A stretch of 64,000 nt of DNA, taken from NCBI GenBank assembly GCA_905214735.1, contig CAJMNI010000003.1, forward strand, positions 1 through 64,000, given 5' to 3'. Both the position numbers and the translations under genes were made by a program. A model generated the notes under the pieces. The model saw nothing but the letters and a program-made list of their open reading frames with translations, did not search any database and had not been told where the DNA came from. Positions 9,277 through 17,778 of this stretch are shown here, one piece after another (position 1 is the first letter of the stretch; each line of letters opens with the position of its first letter). Source of the stretch: an uncultured bacterium (GTDB lineage: Bacteria; Bacteroidota; Bacteroidia; Bacteroidales; Muribaculaceae).

Positions 9277-10407
9277 TTATTTGAAGGAATTGACGGCGGC
9301 GATCACGCGGTCAACTTCCTCATCGGTCATCACCTGCGAGAGGGGAAGCGAGAGCTCTTGCCTATGGATCATGCAGGAGACAGGCAACTCCCCTTCATAT
9401 ACCAGTTCTCCGCTGCGGCGATAGCATTCCTGCTGATGCGGCGGAATCGGATAATGAATCAGCGTTTTAATCCCTTGCAAATCAAGGTAAGCCTGCAGCT
9501 CGTCGCGGCACTCGCAAAGAAGCGGGAAGATATGAAACACGTGTGAGTCGCGGTCGGACACTTTCGGAAGCTTCACGGCCGGATTGCTGATTTCAACCAT
9601 GTAGCGGGCCGCAATATCCTTGCGGCGGTTGTTGTCGGCGTCGAGGCGCGGAAGCTTCGTACGCAGAACAGCCGCCTGCACTTCGTCGAGGCGCGAATTG
9701 CGGCCGATGCTTTCGAACACATACTTCCGGGCCGAACCGTAGTTGGCCAGCCTGCGCACCGTGCCGGCCAGTTCGGCATCGTCGGTAGTCACCGCGCCTG
9801 CATCACCCAGCGCACCGAGATTTTTGCCCGGATAGAAACTATGGCCCGCTGCGTCGCCGAATGTTCCGGTGCGCTTCCCTTCATACAGACAACCGTGGGC
9901 CTGAGCGTTGTCTTCTATAAGCAGGAGATTATGGCGACGGCATATTTCCCCGATCTTCTCCGTGTAGGCGTTGCGGCCATAGAGATGAACGAGCATGATC
10001 GCTTTCGTTCGGGGAGTTATCGCCTCCTCTATCCTCTCAGGATCAAGGTTGAGGGTTTCAGGATCGGGTTCCACGAGCACCGGAACGAGGTTGTTTTCCG
10101 AAATGGCGAGTATCGAGGCCACGAACGTGTTGGCCGGAACTATCACCTCATCTCCCGGTCGGAGCCGGCCGAGTTCAATATAGGCGCGGTAGATGAGCGT
10201 CAGTGCGTCGAGGCCGTTGCCTGTCCCCACGCAATGCTTCGCACCGAGATAATCGGCATATTCGCGTTCGAAGGAGGCTGTCTCCTTGCCGAGAAGATAC
10301 CACCCCGATTTCACCACGCGCTCCACGGCCCTTTCTATTTCGCCGCCGAAGGATGCCGTGACTTTCCCGAGGTCAAGATAGGGTATGTTGCTTTTTGGGT
10401 TTTCCAT
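9277..10407 (-). CDS. sugar-nucleotide 3-aminotransferase (DegT/DnrJ/EryC1/StrS family, FdtB-like)
   Basis: PLP-dependent aminotransferase of 376 aa that aminates a dTDP-3-keto-6-deoxyhexose, the product of the cupins encoded just upstream. Markers are the GTGNGLDAL phosphate-binding loop, [10 protein letters not shown] and [16 protein letters not shown], with the PLP lysine at about residue 195. The start ATG at 10407 overlaps the preceding stop as TAATG. A longer open frame into the cupin gene is a reading artefact. The pairing with QdtA/FdtA-like cupins favours FdtB/QdtB over other DegT enzymes. The product, a 3-amino-3,6-dideoxyhexose for surface glycan, is inferred. A separate acyltransferase is not seen. 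Confidence 0.85.
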   Translation of the reverse strand: MENPKSNIPYLDLGKVTASFGGEIERAVERVVKSGWYLLGKETASFEREYADYLGAKHCVGTGNGLDALTLIYRAYIELGRLRPGDEVIVPANTFVASILAISENNLVPVLVEPDPETLNLDPERIEEAITPRTKAIMLVHLYGRNAYTEKIGEICRRHNLLLIEDNAQAHGCLYEGKRTGTFGDAAGHSFYPGKNLGALGDAGAVTTDDAELAGTVRRLANYGSARKYVFESIGRNSRLDEVQAAVLRTKLPRLDADNNRRKDIAARYMVEISNPAVKLPKVSDRDSHVFHIFPLLCECRDELQAYLDLQGIKTLIHYPIPPHQQECYRRSGELVYEGELPVSCMIHRQELSLPLSQVMTDEEVDRVIAAVNSFK

Positions 10408-10871
10408 TACATTGATTCTTTTTGCCCGGGCGCTTCCGGTTTCGCAGCCTTCGCTTCCCTTTTGCGACGCAGGAATTCGTCGTAGTCCTTGATATGGTCG
10501 GAGGAGTCGAAATAATCGGAGGTCATGACCAGGGCGATTGCTCCCGAGGAGAAGTCCTGGAGAGTGAGCCACACGCCGGGGACTATCAGCAGCCCCTGAT
10601 ATGGACGGTTGAGAAGGAAGGTGCGCTTTTGGTTGCCGTCGTCGACAGTCACCGTGAAACTTCCGGAGGCGGCCACTATAAATTCATAGACGGCGATATG
10701 GGCATGGCCGCCGCGCGACGCACCCCCCGGCACGTCGTAGATATGAAACACCCGCTTCACGTCGAAGGGGAGCGTCTCGCCGCTCTCCACCACCGAGAGA
10801 TTCCCCAGTCGCGGCGACGTGTGGCGCTTGAGCTCGATCAGCGCGCAGTCGAATACTGTATTGCCGTTCAT
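10407..10871 (-). CDS. FdtA/QdtA-like sugar 3,4-ketoisomerase (cupin)
   Basis: Cupin of 154 aa that moves the keto group of dTDP-4-keto-6-deoxyglucose from C4 to C3. The active-site stretch is intact: [15 protein letters not shown] holds Tyr45, Arg53, His56 and His58, and the two histidines match the catalytic HxH of FdtA. The last 25 residues form a charged tail rich in Lys, Arg, Glu and Ala. It overlaps the upstream cupin as ATGA and the downstream aminotransferase as TAATG. The epimer made (galacto or gluco) cannot be told from sequence alone. Confidence 0.85.
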   Translation of the reverse strand: MNGNTVFDCALIELKRHTSPRLGNLSVVESGETLPFDVKRVFHIYDVPGGASRGGHAHIAVYEFIVAASGSFTVTVDDGNQKRTFLLNRPYQGLLIVPGVWLTLQDFSSGAIALVMTSDYFDSSDHIKDYDEFLRRKREAKAAKPEAPGQKESM

Positions 10872-11260
10872 TCTTTCTCAAAAAAGTAATCATCCTCTTC
10901 ATAATGGCGCGAAGCCACTACGAGAGCGACTGAATTGGTGGAGAAATTCCTCAGTTCGCGCCACACTCCGGCCGGAACATACACCCCCTCGTAGCATCGG
11001 GAAAGATGGAACACCCGTTCCTCGCCCCCGAAACTGCAGGCCACCTCCAGCGAACCGGAAAGGGCCACGATCAGCTCTTCGTTGCGCCGGTAGCCGTGTC
11101 CTTCGCGGCTGTCGCCCCCTGGAACGTCGTAAACCCAGTAGCAACGCTCGATCTTGAAGGGTACGTCGCCGGGATGTCCGGCAGCGGAGGAATCCCCGAC
11201 CGTCTGCTCGATTACCGAAAGATTGCCTCGGGGATCGAGAAAGCGACGCAATGTCACCAT
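10868..11260 (-). CDS. FdtA/QdtA-like cupin with altered HxH site
   Basis: Second cupin of the same family, 130 aa from the ATG at 11260. The frame also has an ATG at 11290, but a well-formed promoter (11297-11328) would start the RNA only 1-4 nt before that codon. The family also begins near the DPRGNLSVIE motif, so I prefer 11260. The active-site segment reads VPGGDSREGHGYRRNEE: the first histidine (H55) is kept, while the second position of HxH is Tyr57. It may be a partner subunit, an isomerase of altered outcome, or inactive. It overlaps the intact cupin by 4 nt. Confidence 0.75.
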   Translation of the reverse strand: MVTLRRFLDPRGNLSVIEQTVGDSSAAGHPGDVPFKIERCYWVYDVPGGDSREGHGYRRNEELIVALSGSLEVACSFGGEERVFHLSRCYEGVYVPAGVWRELRNFSTNSVALVVASRHYEEDDYFFEKE

Positions 11261-11296
11261 CCGTGGCTCATTATTATTATTTGTCTCCATCAGGAG

Positions 11297-11328
11297 CAAA
11301 ATTACAAAAAATTATCCACCTGCCCAAA
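11297..11328 (-). promoter_or_regulatory. full Bacteroidota promoter for the aminosugar operon
   Basis: On the minus strand, TTTG (11325-11328), exactly 20 nt, then TAATTTTG (11297-11304). It matches the -33/-7 consensus in both boxes and spacing. Inferred start of transcription is near 11291-11293. Confidence 0.75.
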
Positions 11329-11380
11329 TATCGGCTTAAACCTCCCGACGCTGAACAAATCTAAAAATTAACGTAAAAAA

Positions 11381-11412
11381 TTTGCATATTTAATTTGAAT
11401 GGACTAATTTAG
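11381..11412 (+). promoter_or_regulatory. promoter for the TlpA/Omp28 envelope cluster
   Basis: TTTG (11381-11384), 20 nt, then TAATTTAG (11405-11412), which is 7 of 8 positions of the -7 consensus. Transcription would start near 11417, about 115 nt before the ATG at 11533. It is divergent from the aminosugar promoter, with the two -33 boxes about 50 nt apart. Confidence 0.6.
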
Positions 11413-11532
11413 CCAACGATTCGGAGCCGTTCAAGCTCTCGCCTCGTTAGTTGAACATTAAGTTACTTTAAACATTACTCAATTATGGAAACAACGAGCT
11501 TCAGAACAACGAACAAAACTAACCATAATATC

Positions 11533-12033
11533 ATGAAATCTATCCTGAAGATTGTAGCCGTAGCGGCTCTCTTTATCAGCGGTCTCGGTTTCGAAGCCCA
11601 GGCCCAGCTTCCCTCCGTGCAGTTGAAAGACATCAACGGCAAGACGGTCGACACCTCCACTCTTTCCAACGACGGCAAGCCCTTCGTGATCAGTTTCTGG
11701 GCAACCTGGTGCAAACCCTGCCGCCGCGAGCTGAAAGCCATCAGCGAAGTTTACGAAGACTGGCAGGAGGAGACCGGCATGAAGGTCATCGCCGTTTCTA
11801 TCGACGAGGCCCAGAACGTGGCCAAAGTTAAACCGGTGGTCGACGCCAGCGGCTGGGATTATGAGGTGCTCCTCGACCCGAGCGGCGACTTCAAGCGCGC
11901 CATGGGTGTGCAGAACGTGCCCCACACTGTGATTGTCGACGGCAAAGGAAACATCGTCGAGTCGCACCAGGGTTACACCGAGGGCTCCGAAGACCATATC
12001 ATCGAGCTCATCCGCAAACTCGAAGCCGAATAA
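11533..12033 (+). CDS. exported TlpA-like thioredoxin-fold protein
   Basis: Periplasmic thiol-disulfide oxidoreductase of the TlpA/ResA type, 166 aa. The signal peptide MKSILKIVAVAALFISGLG is cleaved after about AQA. A redoxin domain follows with the active site WATWCKPC, which contains the only two cysteines, and the cis-Pro loop NVPHT. I chose the ATG at 11533 because it gives a clean signal peptide; an in-frame ATG at 11485 would add 16 polar residues before it. It is the first gene of a plus-strand envelope cluster, and the four genes that follow all encode cysteine pairs. Its substrate is inferred to be one of those proteins. Confidence 0.85.
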   Translation: MKSILKIVAVAALFISGLGFEAQAQLPSVQLKDINGKTVDTSTLSNDGKPFVISFWATWCKPCRRELKAISEVYEDWQEETGMKVIAVSIDEAQNVAKVKPVVDASGWDYEVLLDPSGDFKRAMGVQNVPHTVIVDGKGNIVESHQGYTEGSEDHIIELIRKLEAE

Positions 12034-12046
12034 TCAGGAAATCATT

Positions 12047-12083
12047 CCGAATCGTCCCTTCCCCGGCGGAGGGGACGATCCGG
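12047..12083 (+). other. intercistronic stem-loop without U-tract
   Basis: ATCGTCCC...GGGACGAT (8 bp) plus a three-pair extension across one mismatch. No T-run follows, so read-through from the thioredoxin gene into the barrel gene is likely. It could stabilise or cleave the message. Confidence 0.5.
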
Positions 12084-12129
12084 ATTTCAAGTCATCCAGT
12101 TCAGAAGTCCACTACAACAATCCAATTGC

Positions 12130-13821
12130 ATGTTCCAGAAATTTTTTACGTTCGGTCTGGCGCTGGCCGGAAGCCTGATGCTTCCCCTGCAGGCCTCGGC
12201 CGAGAATAAAGTGGCGGTTCACGGTTCGGTTCAGGCCGACGTTGTTTTCCCTGAGGTAGACGACGACATCAAGACCGGCACTTACGACCACAAGATATTG
12301 TTCAACACCTATGCCGACGTGAATCTCGCGAGCAAATATGTCGATGCGGGACTTCGCGCCGAGTTCATGAAATGGCCTCTTCCGGGTTACGATGACGATT
12401 TCGCCGGCTGGGGCCTCAGTCATGTCTACGTAAAGGGTAAATACAAGGGATTCGAGCTGACCGCCGGCGATTTCTACGAGCAGTTCGGATCGGGATTCAT
12501 CCTCCGCACCTACGAGGAACGCTCGCTCGGCGTCGACAACGCCATCCGCGGCGGCCGCCTCAACATCACTGCCCTTCCCGGAGTGCGCCTCACGCTGCTC
12601 GGCGGTCTGCAGCGCACCTACTGGGACTGGAGCAAGCATTCGCAGGTCTACGGCGCCAACGCCGAAATCTATATGGAGCAATGGATGCCTTCGCTCCGCG
12701 ACCGCAACGCCACCTGGATGATCGGCGGTTCGTGGGTGCTCAAGCATGAGCGCGACGAGGACATCATCATCGACGGCACAAACGACCGCCTCAACCTTCC
12801 GAAGGCTGTCGACGCTTTCGACGTGAGAAGCTCGCTCAACCTCAACGGCTGGAATCTTCTCGCCGAGTTCGCATGGAAAGGCCAGGACCCGAGCTTCAAC
12901 AACCAGTATACCTACGGCACGGGCCACGCCGAGATGATCAGCGCCAGCTATTCGAGAAAGGGAATGAGCGCCCTGGTCCAGGTGAAACGCTCCGACAACA
13001 TGAGCTATCGCTCGCAGAGAAGCCGCAGCGACCTTGCCGGTTTCATCAACAACATGCCGGCGTTCGCTTATCAGCACACCTACGCCCTCGCCGCACTCTA
13101 TCCCTACGCCACTCAGGTGGCCCAGGGGGAATGGGCATTCCAGGGCCAGTTCAGCTATAACTTCAAGAAAGGTTCTCCGCTCGGAGGCCGCTACGGCACG
13201 AAGTTCATCATCAACGGCAGCTACATCAGCAGCCTCGACAAAGGCCCGAACCCCGAAGGCCTCAACGGCTCGATCTTCGGTACCGACGGCGCCAAAGCAA
13301 GCTATTTCAAGATGGGAAGCGCCAACTATTTCGACGTCAACATCCAGATGGAGAAGAAATTCACCTCGAAACTGCAGGGTACGTTCATGTATATGAACCA
13401 GTTCTTCAACAACCGCACCCTCACCATCTGGGAACCCCTCGAGAAGAAGCCCGACCAGAAGATGGAGAAGTATATCCACTCCAACATCATCGTCGGCGAC
13501 CTCAAATATAAGTTCAACCGCAAGTTCACTCTCCGCGGCGAGCTGCAGTATCTCTTCAGCGACGACGCCGACAAAGACTGGGCCTACGGTCTGCTCGAGC
13601 TCTCCTACAACCCCTATCTGATGATCACGGTGAGCGACCTCTGGAACACCGGCACAACCGGCCTCCACTACTATATGTTCGGAATCACGGGCAACTATAA
13701 GAGCAACCGACTGATGCTCAGCTACGGCCGCACCCGCAAGGGCTTCAACTGCTCGGGCGGCGTCTGCCGCGTGGTGCCCGCCATGCACGGCTTCCAGATC
13801 TCCTATTCCTATAACTTCTAA
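12130..13821 (+). CDS. outer-membrane beta-barrel protein (DUF6029-like)
   Basis: Large predicted outer-membrane barrel of 563 aa. The signal peptide ends near QASA (about residue 24), many amphipathic strands follow, and the C-terminus reads SYSYNF, a classical barrel end. It resembles the Bacteroidota family annotated as DUF6029; that name is from memory. The only two cysteines (C541, C546 in NCSGGVC) lie just before the last strand, probably in an exposed loop, and could form a disulfide. It sits between a thioredoxin and an Omp28-like lipoprotein gene, 12 nt before the latter. No substrate can be assigned. Confidence 0.7.
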   Translation: MFQKFFTFGLALAGSLMLPLQASAENKVAVHGSVQADVVFPEVDDDIKTGTYDHKILFNTYADVNLASKYVDAGLRAEFMKWPLPGYDDDFAGWGLSHVYVKGKYKGFELTAGDFYEQFGSGFILRTYEERSLGVDNAIRGGRLNITALPGVRLTLLGGLQRTYWDWSKHSQVYGANAEIYMEQWMPSLRDRNATWMIGGSWVLKHERDEDIIIDGTNDRLNLPKAVDAFDVRSSLNLNGWNLLAEFAWKGQDPSFNNQYTYGTGHAEMISASYSRKGMSALVQVKRSDNMSYRSQRSRSDLAGFINNMPAFAYQHTYALAALYPYATQVAQGEWAFQGQFSYNFKKGSPLGGRYGTKFIINGSYISSLDKGPNPEGLNGSIFGTDGAKASYFKMGSANYFDVNIQMEKKFTSKLQGTFMYMNQFFNNRTLTIWEPLEKKPDQKMEKYIHSNIIVGDLKYKFNRKFTLRGELQYLFSDDADKDWAYGLLELSYNPYLMITVSDLWNTGTTGLHYYMFGITGNYKSNRLMLSYGRTRKGFNCSGGVCRVVPAMHGFQISYSYNF

Positions 13822-13833
13822 ACCGACGTTGAA

Positions 13834-14685
13834 ATGAAATTCAATATTTTCAGAAATTTTGCCACGCTGTCGATTGCAGCCGCAGCCCTGACCTTCACGG
13901 CCTGCGACAATGTCGACAAAGACGACCGCTATATCGACATGGGGGAAATCACGGCTGAACGCGCCGTTCTGCTCGAGGATTTCACCGGCCAGGACTGCCT
14001 CAACTGTCCGAAAGCCCACGAGGCAATCGAGAGCCTTGAGGAGCAATATGGCGCAGACAAGGTGATCGCGGTGAGCATCCACTCGGGCGATATGGCCATC
14101 TCTACTGAAGACACTTCATTTGAAGACGGTTTCGTAGGCCTGATGACCCGACAGGGACAGACCATCATGACATCCTATGGCATTTCGTCATGGCCTATGG
14201 GAGTGATCAACGGAGGCTCCCCGATCAATTATCCGGAATGGGCAGCCGCAGTGCGCACCGCCCTTGCGCAGCCCTCCGACATCAAGCTCTCGCTCGGCGT
14301 AAGCTTCGACGAGACAGCATCGGAGAACGGGAAGATCAATATGAGCGCCGAAATCCTGAGCGGTTCGGCACGCGAAGTCAACGTTCAGTTCTGGATTACG
14401 GAAAACAAAATCGTGGCCGAACAGAAACAGCCCGACGGCAGCATTATCGAAGATTACGTGCACAACAACGTGTTCCGCGCCGCAGTCTACCGCCCGATCA
14501 AGGGTGAGCCCGTATCGCTTGAAGCCGATATTGCAAAAACGGTCAACGCCGATATCGACGTGCGCTGGAGCGACACCGAGCATTGGGTTGTCGACAACCT
14601 CTCTGTCGTGGCTATCGTAAGCGACAGCAAGGGTGTGCAGCAGGTGATCCGCGTCCCTGTCAAACCCGCCCCCGCAGAAGAATAA
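13834..14685 (+). CDS. Omp28-like lipoprotein with thioredoxin-type CxxC
   Basis: Lipoprotein of 283 aa. A type II signal peptide ends in the lipobox LTFTAC (lipidated Cys24), followed by an acidic DNVDKDD stretch that could favour surface export. An Omp28-type domain follows, with a thioredoxin-like segment LLEDFTGQDCLNCPKAHEA carrying the CxxC pair at 55-58. Omp28 was first described in Porphyromonas as a surface protein. The gene is 12 nt after the barrel gene, so they are cotranscribed and the products may act together. Redox activity is inferred from the CxxC only. Confidence 0.75.
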   Translation: MKFNIFRNFATLSIAAAALTFTACDNVDKDDRYIDMGEITAERAVLLEDFTGQDCLNCPKAHEAIESLEEQYGADKVIAVSIHSGDMAISTEDTSFEDGFVGLMTRQGQTIMTSYGISSWPMGVINGGSPINYPEWAAAVRTALAQPSDIKLSLGVSFDETASENGKINMSAEILSGSAREVNVQFWITENKIVAEQKQPDGSIIEDYVHNNVFRAAVYRPIKGEPVSLEADIAKTVNADIDVRWSDTEHWVVDNLSVVAIVSDSKGVQQVIRVPVKPAPAEE

Positions 14686-14694
14686 GAATTCACA

Positions 14695-14724
14695 GCCGGC
14701 CGGGATCTGAACCTCCCGACCGGC
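14695..14724 (+). other. intercistronic stem-loop without U-tract
   Basis: GCCGG-C-CGGGA / TCCCG-A-CCGGC, ten pairs around one mismatch, located just after the Omp28-like lipoprotein gene. An A-rich leader leads into the next ATG; no T-run is present. Confidence 0.5.
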
Positions 14725-14762
14725 ACCAAACCTGAAACTTAGTAAAATCAAAATATCAAAAT

Positions 14763-15518
14763 ATGAAAAAATTCTGCATGATTGCCGGCGCCCTCCTTCT
14801 CGGAGTCGCTGCTCAGGCCCAAGACCTCACGTTTGTTGATTTCGAAGGTAAGGAAATTGCCGACGGTTCGACCTATTATTGCAACCGCACCACAGAATGG
14901 CGCGAACTCAAGAGCGGCATCCGCTTCGCTTACGATCCCGGAATCCTCATCAAGGGGGCTTCCACGGGTACAATCTCCGTCAGCGTGAAATGCGAGACCG
15001 CCCTTCCCACCGAAGTTGATCCCGACTTCCCCGAATACACCACCGAACTCGAATTCATGTCGCTCTGCTGCGGCGGAAACTGCCAGACCAACGCCAAGGA
15101 AATCACAAAAGAGGATGTGGCTATCACTGCCGGTAAAGATCTGAAGATGGAATTCGAATTCAAAGGGAAGACAAAAGGTAAAGACATCCTTCCGACGAAA
15201 AACGTGAAGACTGTCGTCACAGCACAGTATGCTTTCGCACCCGCTTCGAAGAAAACCTTCACCGTGATTTTCAATTCCGACAACGCTGCCGTTGAGGGAA
15301 TCGAATCCGAGTCTGCCATCCGCATAGCAAACGGTGAGATCATCTACAATGTGGAGAAAGCATCCGCAATCGCTATCTACGACCTCGCAGGCCGCAAGGT
15401 GATCGACGCCAACGTCGACGGCGCAGGCTCGATCTCCACAGCCGACCTCCAGAACGGCGTTTACGTCTACAGCGTGAAAGGCGGCGTTAACAAGTCGGGC
15501 AAAATCCTCGTGAAATAA
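14763..15518 (+). CDS. secreted protein with C-terminal T9SS (type A) sorting domain
   Basis: Exported 251-aa protein. The signal peptide MKKFCMIAGALLLGVAAQA is followed by a beta-rich region with cysteines at TYYC, VKC and a cluster SLCCGGNC near residues 100-104. The last 70 residues look like a type IX secretion sorting tail: AIYDLAGRKV, then a NGVYVYSVK hairpin and a basic KSGKILVK end. It should be carried across the outer membrane and anchored or released. The middle domain is not recognised. It lies between two Omp28-like genes. Confidence 0.7.
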   Translation: MKKFCMIAGALLLGVAAQAQDLTFVDFEGKEIADGSTYYCNRTTEWRELKSGIRFAYDPGILIKGASTGTISVSVKCETALPTEVDPDFPEYTTELEFMSLCCGGNCQTNAKEITKEDVAITAGKDLKMEFEFKGKTKGKDILPTKNVKTVVTAQYAFAPASKKTFTVIFNSDNAAVEGIESESAIRIANGEIIYNVEKASAIAIYDLAGRKVIDANVDGAGSISTADLQNGVYVYSVKGGVNKSGKILVK

Positions 15519-15609
15519 GCGGGGTTTCGGCCGATTTCCGTTACAGCTATCCGACCAGGATTCAGTGCAATAGCAACCGCAATCGCACCAATGGTCAAAA
15601 CGATTAATC

Positions 15610-15646
15610 TGATTCCCGGCATCCACGACAGGAATGTCGGGAATCA
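15610..15646 (+). other. intercistronic stem-loop without U-tract
   Basis: TGATTCCCG-[G/T wobble]-CAT-CC pairs with the segment ending CGGGAATCA: about 13 pairs plus a one-base bulge. It lies 22 nt before the next ATG, and A-rich sequence, not T, follows. Confidence 0.5.
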
Positions 15647-15668
15647 CAAAATATAAAAATATAAAGAT

Positions 15669-17663
15669 ATGAAGAAAACTTTACTATTGGCCTGCGCAGC
15701 CCTCGCAGCCACAGGAGCAATGGCTCTGACGCCGGTGAATTCCGCGCCTAAAAGCGCATATTTCTGCAACGGCAAGCTCTTCGAAGGAATCAGCGCCCCG
15801 GCCAAGCAGGACAACGGCAAGAAAATCACACGCGCCGGCGAGTCGCAATATGTCTTCTCCTACGACAATGGAGTCGGCACAGCCTATACGATACCTACCC
15901 CCGATGGAAATTCATCGGTTTCGAGCGGAGTGATCAGCTGCGCCATGCAGTTCAAAGAGGATGACCTCAAAATTCTTGCCGGCAAAAAAATCACCGCGAT
16001 CCGTTTCTATTCTCCGACCACACAGAATTATGCCAACCCCATCACCAACGGCTTTGTCTGGATTTCCTCCGACATTTCGCAGGCTCCGACTGTGAGAAAG
16101 GGTGGAAAACTCAACTCCAAAGGTTTTGGAGAGAACGTCTTCACCCTCGACGAACCGTTTGTGATTCCTTCCGACGGCAAGCCTCTCTATGTGGGATATA
16201 CGTTCCAGCTCAACCGCACCGCATGTTATTATGTCGTGACCGACGCAATGCCTGTGGAGGGTGAGAACAATACAATCTTAGGCTACAACAACAAACTTCT
16301 CGAACAGCCGACCAACTGGAAAAACTATGCTTCCTCGATGGGATCGCTCTGTATCGGTGTTTATCTGGAGGGGGACAACCTTCCCCAGAACCGTCTGAGG
16401 ATACTCGAAAGCTCGATTGCCGATTTCGTTCAGCCCGGCACGGATCTGTCGTATACTTTAGCTGTACGCAACGCCGGAGCCAACGAGATCTCCGCTTTCA
16501 ACGTCATCACAAAGGTCGGAGAAAACACCGACACCCGCAAGGTAACCCTCAAAGAGCCTATCCCCGCTTCCTCGATCGGCGAGGTCAGCGTTGACGGCAT
16601 CAAGATTTCCGAGCCCGGACTCTACAACGTCGAGATCAGCATCCCGTCGCTCAACGACGACGCCCCCAACTATTACGCCGCCGACAAAACCTCGGGTTAT
16701 GTGAGCGTTTATGATTCAAAGTCCGGCTTCCCGCAGAAGATGGTCTATGAAGATGCCACCGGAACATGGTGCCAGTGGTGCCCCTCCGGTATCGTGATGC
16801 TCGAAGAGGCCCGCAAGAGCTTCCCCGACGTAATCTATCCGATCGGCGTCCACTATGGCGACGACATGCAGATCAACAGTTATATGGGCTTCCTGCAGGA
16901 TTATGTAGACGGCTTCCCGACAATCGTGATCAACCGCAAATATTCCATCAGCCCGGGCAACTATACCGGTCCGCAAATGAAATCTATCCTTCAGGAGCAG
17001 GTTGCTCAGGTCACCCAAATCGACTCCTATGGCAAGGTCGACCTCTACGTGAAGAGCGTCGAAGATGGAAAGAAAGCAGAAGTCAGCGCCGATGCGCAAA
17101 TCATTCTCGACACCGACGTGCCCCACTATCTCTCGTTCGTGATAGTTGAAGACGGAGTGGGCCCCTACGACCAGAACAACAATATATATGCCGGGGGCGC
17201 ATATTGCGAAATGGGAGAATGGAGCAAGACCGATGAAACGGCCGTCAGCACCATCTTCAACGACGTTGCCCGCGCCTACCGTTCATATCCCGGCATACCC
17301 AACTCCCTTCCCGCTACGCTGAAGAAGGGTCAGACCTACAACTATAAGATGAGCATTCCGCTTACCGAGGTGACAGGCAACAGCTATCGCGTGATCGCAC
17401 TGCTCACCAACGCCGAAACCGGCTTTATCGTCAACGCCGCACTCGCAGACTGCACGAAAGACAACTCCGCAGTCAGCGACATCCTCGACGACAACCGCAG
17501 CAACATCAGCGTGGTTGCAGGTAAAGGGATGATCAGCGTTAACGGCGCCGAAAACGTGGAAGTCTACTCTCTCGACGGACGCAAGAGCACCACTACCAAT
17601 CTTCTCCCCGGCCTCTACATCGTGAAAGCCGACGGAAAGAGCTTCAAGGTAATGGTGAAATAA
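15669..17663 (+). CDS. Omp28-like secreted protein with WCxxC and T9SS sorting tail
   Basis: Exported 664-aa protein. The signal peptide is MKKTLLLACAALAATGAMA, and an N-terminal beta-sandwich region extends to about residue 350. An Omp28/thioredoxin-like domain then begins DATGTWCQWCPSG with cysteines at about 368 and 371. The final 60 residues form a T9SS-type tail (VEVYSLDGRK, then GLYIVKADGKSFKVMVK). Unlike the lipoprotein paralogue at 13834, this one has no lipobox and would reach the surface by T9SS. The CxxC is better conserved (WCxxC). A thiol oxidoreductase function is inferred. Confidence 0.75.
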   Translation: MKKTLLLACAALAATGAMALTPVNSAPKSAYFCNGKLFEGISAPAKQDNGKKITRAGESQYVFSYDNGVGTAYTIPTPDGNSSVSSGVISCAMQFKEDDLKILAGKKITAIRFYSPTTQNYANPITNGFVWISSDISQAPTVRKGGKLNSKGFGENVFTLDEPFVIPSDGKPLYVGYTFQLNRTACYYVVTDAMPVEGENNTILGYNNKLLEQPTNWKNYASSMGSLCIGVYLEGDNLPQNRLRILESSIADFVQPGTDLSYTLAVRNAGANEISAFNVITKVGENTDTRKVTLKEPIPASSIGEVSVDGIKISEPGLYNVEISIPSLNDDAPNYYAADKTSGYVSVYDSKSGFPQKMVYEDATGTWCQWCPSGIVMLEEARKSFPDVIYPIGVHYGDDMQINSYMGFLQDYVDGFPTIVINRKYSISPGNYTGPQMKSILQEQVAQVTQIDSYGKVDLYVKSVEDGKKAEVSADAQIILDTDVPHYLSFVIVEDGVGPYDQNNNIYAGGAYCEMGEWSKTDETAVSTIFNDVARAYRSYPGIPNSLPATLKKGQTYNYKMSIPLTEVTGNSYRVIALLTNAETGFIVNAALADCTKDNSAVSDILDDNRSNISVVAGKGMISVNGAENVEVYSLDGRKSTTTNLLPGLYIVKADGKSFKVMVK

Positions 17664-17672
17664 ACCGATAAA

Positions 17673-17719
17673 ATTCCCCCGGAATCAAAAGGGATAAACC
17701 CTAATGCTTCCGGGGGAAT
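17673..17719 (+). other. strong stem-loop after the T9SS Omp28 gene
   Basis: Perfect 12-bp stem ATTCCCCCGGAA / TTCCGGGGGAAT with a 23-nt loop that itself holds GGG...CCC. CCCCCC rather than a T-run follows, so it is a poor intrinsic terminator. It could be a Rho-linked end or a stability element. Confidence 0.6.
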
Positions 17720-17778
17720 CCCCCCTCTCCCATCTAATACCCAAGATCTGCAATCCAAGAACTCAGAACCAAGATCTG

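Noticed and set aside
12112..14082. A 656-codon minus-strand frame across the DUF6029-like gene and into the Omp28 gene
   Set aside because: Same phase effect: its codons mirror those of the plus-strand barrel gene. It covers two genes with clear signal peptides, and the product is low-complexity His/Val/Glu-rich.
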